From: Phalacrocorax aristotelis
Lineage: Eukaryota; Chordata; Aves; Suliformes; Phalacrocoracidae
Reading direction: 5' to 3'
Assembly (NCBI RefSeq): GCF_949628215.1
Contig: NC_134276.1
Coordinates: 57,763,733 to 57,827,732 of the forward strand
DNA length: 64,000 nucleotides
The translations under genes were made by a program, and so were the position numbers. Shown one piece after another: positions 23,901 through 32,700 of the stretch. The notes beneath the pieces are model-generated. The model ran no database searches. It was not told the origin of the DNA and saw nothing but the letters and a program-made list of their open reading frames with translations. Positions within the stretch are counted from its first letter, which is position 1. Every line of letters begins with the position of its first letter.

Positions 23901-26542
23901 CAGAAAGGACTTGAACCTGGGTGTCCATAGCATCTAGCACTGATATCCCAAGTGTGGTTTTCTTCTCCCTGTGTGCCTTTATTTTTTTTTTAAGTCTGTG
24001 CTTTACCTCTGGTTAGAATCTCAAAAAAACATGGAAAAGTGATTTTTTTTCTCTCCAGCCAGTGTTCACCCTCTTGTGACCTATTACAGAAGTCGCTAAA
24101 TCATTTTCTGGGTGTCTGGGCTCACAGGCAATTTTTGGGTGTTTCAGAAGTGTCATCTTTGTAAAGACACAAGTTTTGTAGAACAGCTTACAGGTGTTCC
24201 CAGTTGTATATTTCAGCTGATGTGAAATTTGGATCTGTTCACGTGGAAATGTTCAGAACCAGCTGAAAAACCAGCTTTCGGTTGTACAGGCAGGCTGTCC
24301 AGGAGAGGCTTCCATCCGGCTGCCTCACCAGAGTTTACAGTAAGTAAACAAACTTACTAACAAAGGCTCAAACAGCACAGCCGCCTGACCGATAACTGCG
24401 GCTGGATGGGGGGCAAGGGCCTGTGTTTCCAGCGCAGGATCCTAGGAGTCAGGAGGAGGTAAAAGCTTCCTCAAGGAGGAACTGGAGCAGAGAAGGAACA
24501 AGAGACTGTGAGGAATGTGAGGCTGTGGAGACTGTCGGCCTGCGGTCTAATGCAGGTCATCCTGAAAGTGTTTTAAAAAGTGGTACCTCAGGCAAAGAGC
24601 TGGGGAATGGAGGAGACAAGCGGCAGCCACGGCTGCCTGCTTATCGTGAAGCTGCAGAGCTCAGGTTATGGGTGCTGAGCTCAAGCACGGGGAGAAAAAG
24701 AATGTCTTCCCCATGCCCTTCTTTTTCTTCATTTACTACTCTTGCTTTAGAAACTTGGACTTACCCTTGTGTGATAACGCTCCTAAAGCACCACCAGCTC
24801 CTCTTGGAGACAAACCGAGCAGTTTCTGGCCGCAAACAAATGGTGGCTGCCACGGGTGACAGAAGGGACCGTTGCTGGTGACCTGGAGCTGTGCCCAAGG
24901 GCTCGGAGGGGAGCGGTGTCTTCCAGCCTGAATCGAGCCACAGGGACTAGAGAAGCAGAAAGTTGCCGGCACGTGCACGTGTGCCTGTGTACATACACGT
25001 ACACCTGCATATGCGTGCATGCATCAGATACATCTGTATATGAATAGATTGCGTGTGTGTGTATACATATTGCATGTGCATATTTTATATATATGGATAA
25101 AAATCTCATGTTTTAAGGAGGCTGGAGTGTGGGTGGGGAGGGAGAGAGCTCCTGAGAGCCAGAGGGGAGAGTTAAGGAGAGTTGCAGGCAGCAGCTCTAG
25201 TCGCCGGCTCCATGAAAGCCCCAGTCCAGCTTGGGTGCCAGCGGGAGCAAATCAGAGATGGTCCAAGGGGACAGGAGCTGTGCGCTGTAAATGGGCCAAA
25301 GAATCATGTAGCCCAGCAATCCAGCAGCAGATGGGGAAAAGCCAGGCACCCCAGCTGGCTGCGTGGGGAGATAAGCATTGCCCAAGTGTACCGCAGGGAC
25401 AGCGGCCGCCTCCTGAGTAAGAGGGAGATAATGAAAAGAACATGGGTGAACAGCAGAGCTGCTGCCTTTGCCATGAATAACATGTATGTCAATGGAAGGT
25501 TATTCAGGAAAAAATAAAATGTAGTTCTGAAAAACTGTTAAATTCATGCTCTCTTTTGTTAAACCTGTTTAACTCCCTGTAGGTATGAATTAGGAGCAGC
25601 TTTGTTCATTGGATGGGCTGGAGCTTCACTGTGCATAATTGGTGGCAGTATATTCTGCTTCTCGATAGCTGAAAACAGTAATTCTCCAAGGTAAAACCCA
25701 AGTTGTACTTATCGAAAGAAATCAATATTAGCACATTTGTGCCTGCTGTATATGCGTGAGGTTTGATTGCTTTTCCGAAACACTTTGTAGCGAGGTTCAG
25801 AATAGGATTGTGGGGCTGAAAGAAAGTAAGTGGGCTTTAAGGATAATGCTCAGTCTGTTGTTAATGTAATGAAGAAAAGCTAATGACTCTGAAAAAATAC
25901 TTGTATTATATATACACTCCATAAATTTACTACAGCTGGAAAAAAATGCATTCAATGATGTAGGAAAAGCAGTCAGGTCACCTTACAGGTGTGAGTAGAC
26001 AAGTTTCTTTAATCCTGAATAATCAGATAAAAAGTGAGAGAGGTGAAGGGCGGTGGTGGTGGCAGCGGGACCTCCAGCAGCAGACGAGGGGTGGTAATGA
26101 AGAGGCGCAGCTGGAGGCAGTAACTGTTCACCGAAGATCTGCCACAGCCTAAATATTTCATGATTGGGCCCCAATTTCCTCAGCGGGGCGGGGGGGGGGG
26201 GGGCGCATTTATATAAAAGTGAATTGCAAAGAGAGATGCCGGAAGGGGAACGTCAAACCAGAGTGAGACCATGCAGGGAAGGGAAGCGTCCTCCCCTGCC
26301 CCCTCTCCTGAAATTGATATGTAAATTCCTATACATTTCTTCTAGTTTTACATTGCTATAATGCTTGGATAGTGAGATGTTACCTGCCTGTGGGATGAAC
26401 TGTAAATGGTCCATTCTCTTTTTTCAGGAGGGGGTATGCGTATAATGGAGCCACATCCGTGATGTCTTCTCGTACAAAGGTCCACAACAGTGTCCCAGAC
26501 AAAACCCCACCAAAGCACTTTGACAAGAATGCTTATGTTTAA
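11688..26542 (+). CDS. CLDN10: Claudin-10, b-type isoform (five coding exons, whole CDS)
   Basis: Tight-junction tetraspan protein. In the family, claudin-10b forms cation-selective paracellular pores in epithelia such as kidney and glands. The exons 11688-11907, 19114-19275, 19440-19521, 25583-25690 and 26428-26542 join in phase to 687 nt, or 228 residues, the same length I recall for human claudin-10b. Seen in the translation: TM1 about residues 8-24; first extracellular loop with the claudin signature W30, NLW (48-50), C53 and C63; TM2 about 79-101; TM3 about 114-135; short second loop about 136-157; TM4 about 158-182; and a cytoplasmic tail ending NAYV, a C-terminal PDZ-binding motif for ZO-type scaffolds. 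The start is the first ATG of the conserved MAST N-terminus, with G at +4. All introns are GT-AG. The partner DZIP1 ends 3.1 kb downstream on the other strand. The gene looks intact. Only the b-type first exon was recognised. Confidence 0.97.
11908..13446 (+). other. CLDN10: CLDN10 intron 1, first part
   Basis: GC-rich with G runs up to about 12150, then AT-rich unique sequence. No exon seen. Confidence 0.7.
11963..11984 (+). other. Potential G-quadruplex at start of CLDN10 intron 1
   Basis: Four G runs (3, 4, 5, 3) with loops of 4, 1 and 2 nt on the sense strand, 56 nt past the exon 1 donor. Further G runs follow to 12065. Confidence 0.6.
13447..13860 (+). mobile_element. CR1 LINE 3' fragment in CLDN10 intron 1
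   Basis: Forward CR1 end: 'tatgaggaaaggctgaaagacttgggtttgttcagcc' through 'ggtcccttccaacccctgccattctgtgattctgtga'. The frame 13478-13873 is mostly open and encodes the CR1 C-terminal [10 protein letters not shown] and [12 protein letters not shown] segments. The TTCTGTGATTCTGTGA tail is of another CR1 subfamily than the TATGAT-ending copies. Confidence 0.92.
13861..19113 (+). other. CLDN10: CLDN10 intron 1, remainder
   Basis: 5.2 kb without a recognisable exon. I looked here for the alternative a-type first exon of claudin-10 (about 70 codons with its own start) and found no candidate. The palindrome at 17367-17412 lies inside. Confidence 0.65.
17367..17412. repeat. Perfect 46-bp AT-rich palindrome
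   Basis: Every base pairs with its mirror: centre between 17389 and 17390, left half TATAGTACATATAGTACTATATA, right half its reverse complement. It sits in a wider block (17351-17450) of TAGTACTATA-like words. It can form a cruciform or, in RNA, a 23-bp hairpin without loop. It lies in CLDN10 intron 1. Confidence 0.95.
19114..19275 (+). CDS. CLDN10: CLDN10 coding exon 2
   Basis: 162 nt between a strong acceptor (pyrimidine-rich, ending CTGCAG) and donor GTAAAT. Encodes residues 74-128 (both end glycines split), starting [10 protein letters not shown]: the end of the first loop, TM2, the intracellular loop with MKCTKVGG, and the first half of TM3. In the family this is the exon shared by all first-exon variants. 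Confidence 0.97.
19440..19521 (+). CDS. CLDN10: CLDN10 coding exon 3
   Basis: 82 nt after acceptor TTTTCAG and before donor GTAAGT. Encodes residues 129-154 plus parts of Gly128 and Lys155: the end of TM3 and the second extracellular loop, with SEFFDPSF. Intron 2 upstream is only 164 nt. In the frame that does not use the split Gly the exon meets an early stop, so the phase is fixed by the join. Confidence 0.96.
22480..22540 (+). repeat. Pyrimidine tract
   Basis: About 60 nt of T with C interruptions in CLDN10 intron 3. Confidence 0.85.
24960..25100. repeat. Alternating purine-pyrimidine (TG/CA/TA) tract
   Basis: Imperfect alternating run with CACGTG, ACACGTACAC, GCATGCAT, a (GT)5 and TATATATA, in CLDN10 intron 3. 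A Z-DNA-prone, slippage-prone region; too degenerate to be a clean microsatellite. Confidence 0.7.
25583..25690 (+). CDS. CLDN10: CLDN10 coding exon 4
   Basis: 108 nt after acceptor CCCTGTAG and before donor GTAAAA. Encodes residues 156-190 plus parts of Lys155 and Arg191, starting [20 protein letters not shown]: the end of the second loop and all of TM4. Confidence 0.97.
25691..26427 (+). other. CLDN10: CLDN10 intron 4
   Basis: 737 nt; contains the poly-G run. Ends in a tandem acceptor. Confidence 0.85.
26184..26205. repeat. Poly-G run in CLDN10 intron 4
   Basis: GCGGGGC followed by an uninterrupted run of about 16 G, then CGC. A likely sequencing-length uncertainty and length-variable site. 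Confidence 0.85.
26428..26542 (+). CDS. CLDN10: CLDN10 coding exon 5 with stop
   Basis: Encodes residues 192-228 and the TAA stop at 26540-26542: the cytoplasmic tail with [12 protein letters not shown] and the C-terminal FDKNAYV. The acceptor is a tandem NAGNAG (CAG at 26425-26427, GAG at 26428-26430). Use of the first gives Arg-Arg at 191-192 and 228 residues in total; use of the second drops one Arg. Confidence 0.96.
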
Positions 26543-26810
26543 TTGTACTGTTGGAAGATTCAGAGAGTTTTAAAAATGAGTTTGTATGTTTTGTGCAGAG
26601 TGATTTCCCCTCCCCCCAACCCAATATAATTACCACTAAAACAATGACTTTTTAAAACATTAACTTGCAGCTTTTTACACATTGATGTAAATTTTATTAT
26701 ATATTTTAAGATTGATGTTGGTATTGTAAAGTTTATACCTGGAAATCATGAGCTGATGTTGCTTTATTGAAAAAAAAAAAAATAAATGGGATATTTACCA
26801 GTTCAGTATG
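26543..26810 (+). other. CLDN10: CLDN10 3' untranslated region
   Basis: About 260 nt from the stop to a point just beyond the AATAAA at 26781-26786. It is AT-rich, with a 12-A run immediately before the signal. The exact cleavage site is inferred as 10-30 nt past the signal. Confidence 0.8.
26781..26786 (+). terminator. CLDN10: CLDN10 polyadenylation signal AATAAA
   Basis: Canonical hexamer 239 nt after the CLDN10 stop, followed within 30 nt by a T/G-richer stretch. No other AATAAA occurs between the stop and this site. Confidence 0.8.
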
Positions 26811-27094
26811 TCAGTTGCTTATGGGAACAGCGTCACATGCATCAGACTGCCTGCAGTGCATCACTGCAGCCGTTTCTGGAACGGGTTCGGTACTGGACAG
26901 AGCAGCTATGCTTTGGGCAGGTTAATACGTAAAGTATCTCGCCACTGATTTGCACTAACACTGGAACTGCAGAGTGTGTCGTAACTGCAGGGCCAGGCAA
27001 CCACAGTCGGGGAAATCAGCAGGCTCTTCCCTCCTTACCACGTTGCTGGGGTGGACGAACGTGCAACTTGGTCAGCTGGGTGCCATAGGAGACC

Positions 27095-28050
27095 AGGTGA
27101 AGTTTCGGCGCCAGTCTTGTTTAATGTGTTTATCAATGAACTGGATGAGGGGCTTGAGCGCACCCTCAGTAAGTCTGCAGATGACACCAAATTGTGCCTG
27201 AGTATTGATCTCCTGGAGGGTAGGAAGGCTCTGCAGAGGCCAGAAGGCTCTGGACAGGCTGGATTGATGGGCTGAGGCCAACTGCAGGAGGTTTAATGAG
27301 GCCAAGTGCTGGGTCCTGCACTGGGGTCACAACAAGCCCACGCAACGCTACAGGCTCGGGGCAGAGTGGCTGGAGAGCTGCACGGCAGAGAAGGACCCGA
27401 GGGTGCTGGCTGGCAGCTGGCTGAACGTGAGCCAGCATTGTGCCCAGGTGGCCAAGAAGGCCAACAGCATCCTGGCTTGTGTCAGGAATAGTGTGGCCAG
27501 CAGGAGCAGGGCAGTGATGGTGCCCCTGTACTCGGCACTGTGAGGCCACATCTCAAATCCTGTGTTCAGTTTTGGGCCCCTCAGGACAAGAAGGACATCG
27601 AGGTGCTCGAGCATGTTCAGAGAAGGGCAACGAAGCTGGTGAAGGGTCTGGAGAGCAGGTCTTATGAGGAGAGATTGAGGCAACTGGGGTTGTTTAGCCT
27701 GGAGAAGAGGCGGCTGAGGGGAGACCTTATCGCTCTCTACAACTACCTGAAAGGAGGTTGTAGCGAGGTGGGTGTTGGTCTCTTCTCCCTAGTTACTAGC
27801 GATAGAATGAGAGGAAATGGCCTCAAGCTGCATCAGGGGAGGTTTAGATTGGATATTAGGAAAAATTTCTGTACTGAAAGCGATCAGGCATTGGAAGAGG
27901 CTGCCCAGAGTGGTGGAGTGACCATCCCTGGAGATGTTCAGAAAACACGTAGATGTCGCGCATGGTTTAGGAGACATGGTGGTGTTGGGTTGATGGTTGG
28001 ACTTAATGATCCTAGAGGTCTTTTCCAACCTTAATGATTCTATGATTATA
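27095..28050 (+). mobile_element. CR1 LINE fragment between the two gene ends
   Basis: Forward CR1 with the reverse-transcriptase motif segment [18 protein letters not shown] near 27115-27175, the C-terminal [20 protein letters not shown] segment near 27690-27740, and the 3' tail 'ggtcttttccaaccttaatgattctatgatta' at 28015-28050. Several frameshifts. It sits between the CLDN10 and DZIP1 polyadenylation sites. Confidence 0.92.
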
Positions 28051-29149
28051 AGTGGAAGTAAATATGGGAATTGGGGATGCAGGAGCAGGAACTAAGAAGA
28101 GTCAGGGCCAGTTGTTACAAAAACAGTCACTAGAGAGGGTCTTGCATGGCCTAAGAAGAATGCACGCGTGATCGTGACCATTCGCGTGCGTGGCAGAGAG
28201 AGGAAATGCTGAGGCTGCAGCCTTTGGGGAGTTTTGTGGTGGGCAAGACAATGCTTGGAGACAGTTCCTACACTCTGCAGTTGCTTTGCGCTGCTGGGCT
28301 CCTGCCCTGCCTCAGCGCTCAGCCCTGCCAGTGACAAGTCACTTCCAGGGGGTTGTTTTTGTTCCCTCCCGCTGGGCGGGGTGCCGGGACACCTTGGGCT
28401 CCAGCATGGCTCTGAGCCACCAGGTTACGAAAGGGAAGAAAAAACCCTAGGCAACACCAGCTGGCCTGCTCTGCCACTGACATTCCTCAAGGGCTGGCCA
28501 AATAAAAGCAGGCAGTTCTTAACAGCACTTTTTAGATAACCCTGAATTAGTTACAACAGTTCAAAAATTCAGCTAGTACTTTTAATTTTTTTTTTTAGGG
28601 GGGTGCATGTCCATAGAAGTGCAATGGCTTTTGAGGGAATATTTGTACAATGATTCAATAAATGAGATTATGAATCACCAGAGAATGCTTTCTAGACTTG
28701 GGACCCTGAAATCAGACACAAACTCAGGTCTGTCTTGAGGTTCGAACTGATAAACTGAGGTGTAAATATAAAAAATGAATAGTCCTATTTACTAATGGCA
28801 CAGTATGATAAAAAAGGTTTTGTATCTGACAGCATCTAAACCACATCAGAACTGCAAAGCCATTCAAGGCTCTTTTTAGTTTACCTTATTTCTGTATTTC
28901 ATTTAAGTCAAAACACTGTTGTGGTTTTCTTAAGAAGGCAGCCAATATGGACAAAACAGAAATACGAAAGTAGTTGCGCAATGGCAGGCCAGTACTTTCC
29001 TCACCCTAGCTTGACGTTTTAGTTCCTTTTCCAATTTTTGTGCTTTTATATTAACTAAGGCTCAACTGTAATAGAAAAAAAAAAAGCGTAACTTCCCAAA
29101 ACAAGGGCATTTAATAATAACTAGCTTTATAGCTGAGGCCTTTTTTTCC
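28051..29149. other. Spacer between CLDN10 and DZIP1 3' ends
   Basis: About 1.1 kb after the CR1, first GC-rich then AT-rich; no gene seen. The two polyadenylation signals are about 2.4 kb apart with the CR1 in between. Confidence 0.7.
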
Positions 29150-29163
29150 CTTTTCGTTTGGTG

Positions 29164-29169
29164 TTTATT
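29164..29169 (-). terminator. DZIP1: DZIP1 polyadenylation signal (distal candidate)
   Basis: A second reverse-strand AATAAA 49 nt further on. Either or both could be used; RNA ends would decide. Confidence 0.45.
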
Positions 29170-29212
29170 GTAAACCATGTTAGAAACGTAACATTTTAAT
29201 GTATGGAAATAT

Positions 29213-29218
29213 TTTATT
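29213..29218 (-). terminator. DZIP1: DZIP1 polyadenylation signal (proximal candidate)
   Basis: AATAAA on the reverse strand, about 425 nt past the DZIP1 stop. Confidence 0.55.
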
Positions 29219-29643
29219 TAAAATGTTCACAATTTGATATAAAAGTTTATGATAAAATATAAGAAAATGTACATTTAAAAATTTTATGAAGTAATACTCT
29301 GGAGTAAATTCTGTTTGTTGGTTAACAGGCTTTCTTGCAAGACCAGTTCCAATCTTTAATGTAAACATTAGAGGCAAAATCTTTACCTCAGTGAAATGAA
29401 AGAGACTTTCACCATTGAGTTCACGAGAAAGAAGCATTAACTCTCAATTTCCATGGCCAGTAACATGTATATGAATATTCTTGTTTCAAATTCAGGACTG
29501 AAAGACGCCAGAGCTCTGTAAACAGTATTCCTTGTTAATGCATGACCAATATGAGAAACGAATAGGAAACACCTGATGTTTCCAACTACGTTTTCAACCC
29601 CACCAGAACCTGAAGGCAGTGCCTCCCACCAGGAGCTCAGCGA

Positions 29644-29726
29644 TTATATATCTGAAGAATCACTCCAATCTGTTACAGTGACTAAGCTGCTTTTTAACGT
29701 GCTTGTATTATCAGCTTCATGAAGGC
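29644..29726 (-). CDS. DZIP1: DZIP1 last coding exon (stop)
   Basis: 83 nt. Encodes [18 protein letters not shown] and ends TDWSDSSDI before TAA (29644-29646 on the reverse strand). The final [11 protein letters not shown] motif is the conserved C-terminus of vertebrate DZIP1. Acceptor GTTAACAG. Confidence 0.96.
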
Positions 29727-32700
29727 CTGTTAACATAATAAAAAAATTAACCATCATTAATAATATCTTGGAGATATTTTTACTCTGTATTTATCTATGA
29801 AATAAAAATCACACGCTATGTGAGCAAACACCTGTGGACTTCAGGAAGTCCAGAATTTCAACAGGTGAGGAAACTACAAGTGTTGATAATCTGAAGGTTT
29901 GTTTCTGTCACAGAATACAATGCACAGTACAAGCAGTCAGTGTCAACATTACTTTCCCTTTAAAAATAACCTGAAGTGTCTTTATGTAACTGACACAAAT
30001 TTAACCTTTAAGTATATTGAAGTGTTAGGGCTCAAAACTAGTCATTCAGTTCTATGTAAGACTGAGGCTATTACTCTACTAGTAGCTCAAATCTTTATCT
30101 TAGCCTGTCAGGTCACTTAGGTATCTTGAACAAACCTGGAATGTGATTATTATTCTCAAGACAAAGTAAGAAAATTTTCCTCCTCCCTTAAATGTGGGAA
30201 AGGAGTAAAAAAAAAAATCCTGGATGATTCATTTTTAAGATGAGGTTGAAGCCTGATCGTACTATAGGTTTTAAAATCTCAAATTTAAGTTTCTTGGCAT
30301 CTCTGTGTATTTACGTGTGTGTGTGTGTTGTTTACATGTATGTATCAAATATCATATATGGTAGTTGTATGACATAAAACAAAGCAGCTTTTCTTACTTG
30401 TTCCTTTCTTATAAAAGACCATATATTAAATTACAGTCTGTAATAAGTATTCTTAATTTCTCCTGTAGGTGTGTTAGGCACTTAAGGCTTGTAATGTAGA
30501 AGTATTAATATGTTACCTTCCTCCTTTGCTACACTTGTCTTCGGAAGACCCCATGCGTGTACCACAGACGATGCAGCATTTGACTCATTTTTCTGAGCTG
30601 CCAATGCCTTCTGGCCTCTATCATCTTTCATTAATAAAAAGTCTTCTACTGATGATATATCCCAATCGTCTTCATCAACTTCTGTGAACTAACAGGGAGA
30701 AAAAATCACATGCATTTTTCCTCTGTCCATCCAAGTTGTACTGAGATCTTCCATCAACTCAACAATGTGAAACTGCTAAAGAAGAATGCGCTGGCACATG
30801 GCCTTTATGACATTTATCACCACGGTTTTAAAATCCACATAATTCAATTTCCTAAATTATATTCATTCACTATTATAGTTCTGAAAGTGTTTAATTTAAC
30901 TAATGTATTTAAGAGAAAATTAAATAATGGAAGTCAAAAAAACTCCCATGGTGCTCAAAGTCAAAATATGTATTCCTCTTCAGACTTACTGTCAGCAGTC
31001 AGCATGTACAAGTATATTTTTAATTAAGTGGTGGATTTGCATAATGAGTTCACAAAGTGAGAGTCAAGTCAAACAGGTGAACCTGAAGGGAACGAGTCCG
31101 TGGTCTTTCTTATCTCATCAGCCTGAGAACTAAATATCTTCAGTCAGCTTTTGAAAGAAAAGCTATGGCGTTTCCCTATTTGTCAACCAGATGTGGTTCG
31201 ATGGAATCGAACCAGCCATTATTAGAGAGTTTAACTGTGGAAAGTGAAAGATGGTTTTTCACACAGCTAAAACCTTATTTCACTAGAGTCTCTCAATATT
31301 ACAGTAAGATATAGAAGGTGCTTCTATTGCACAGAAGATTCAGATGCTCTTAGGAAACAATGTAAGGTATGTACATACTAGAGAAAAATCAACAAATATG
31401 AACGTGTCGTGTGTCTCGAAAGAAGGGAAGAGACTGCAGTAATGCTCTATCTTGCAACATAATTCAATTTTAACATTGCAAACTGTTTTTCAAAAACTGA
31501 CTGACACTGCTCGGTGTGCTGTATTATTAACATACCAGCATTCGACGTTTTGCTGTTTTCAATTATCTGCATTTGGAGGGCGGGGTAATGGGAAAGTCAG
31601 AGTCACATATACTGAAAAACACTAGAGGAAGAGTTTCCTCAAACATTCACTAAGTCCCAACTGATTTTACAACTACAAAATACAGAGAAAAATGTCAACG
31701 ACAAAGAGAATTCAGTTTTGATCAAGTGGAAATGCACAGCACGAATCGAAACTGCTAAGCAGTGTTATTCATTTAAAGACTTACACCAAAGAAATACCGT
31801 AATCCAATGTCTGGTATAGGTGAACTTGGGTAATACAGCTACAGGTCAGCACAAAATTCATTTTCCCTAAAATGTTTCCGACATAACTTCTGTAAAACAT
31901 GACCTTTGTATAACATATGACAATGGGATGCCTTACGAAGGTTTTATGGTATTGTGGGTTTTTGAGAACAACTATTAGCAGCTCTAAGTATTTAAGATAT
32001 TAGTATTTAAGCTGATAAAAAAATCTGGAGTTTCAGAAAAACAATCATTCCAATGGCAACTTGTGCTTATGTCTTTGGGCACCTTTGAAAATCCCACCTA
32101 AAATTTAAAAGAATTAACTTGAACATTTACTTGCCTACATTTAAACATAAAAATATGGACATGAATATATGCTCATTCATACATAATTAGCAAGAATACA
32201 AGATGGCATGTTGTTCTGTAAAAATTCCAGAAACAAAGTAGCAACATCTGCCCTAAACTCATTGCAAACTCATCACGTCCATACAGCGACACGCCTCTAT
32301 TAATACATCAGGGACACACGTATTCTATATTAATTATAGCAAAAATATTTTTCATGGAATTATGGAAAGGTTTGGGTTGGAAGGAACCTTTAGAGACCAT
32401 CTAGTCCAATCTCCCTGCCATGGGCAGGGACTTTTTTCATTAGATCAGGTTGCTCAAAGCCCCATCCAGCCTGACATTGAATGCTTCAGTGATGCAGCAT
32501 CCACAACTTCTCTGGGCAACATGCTCCAGTGCCTCACCACCCTCACCATAAAAAGATTTCCTCCTTATATCCAAGCTAAACCTACTCTCAGTTTAAAAGC
32601 TTTGCTCCTTGTCCTGTCACTAAAGGCCTTGGTAAAAAGTCATTCTCCATCATTCTCCGTCTTTCTTATAAGCTCCCTTTATATTTTGAAAGGGCATAGT

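Larger units (their letters stand above)
19522..25582 (+). other. CLDN10: CLDN10 intron 3
   Basis: 6.06 kb with a T-rich tract and the alternating tract listed separately. The frame at 24423-24881 (152 codons) shows no family motif and is taken as chance. Confidence 0.7.
29150..29643 (-). other. DZIP1: DZIP1 3' untranslated region
   Basis: AT-rich sequence of roughly 440-490 nt between the stop and two reverse-strand AATAAA hexamers. No coding potential. The true end depends on which signal is used. Confidence 0.7.

Noticed and set aside
24423..24881. 152-codon frame on +
   Set aside because: No family motif, no splice context in phase with CLDN10, and composition like the surrounding intron.
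27540..28034. 164-codon frame as a host gene
   Set aside because: It is the C-terminal CR1 coding segment, with the CR1 3' tail directly after.
31190..31216. tRNA gene suggested by GGTTCGA
   Set aside because: Only a short hairpin; no A-box, acceptor stem, or anticodon arm at the right distances on either strand.
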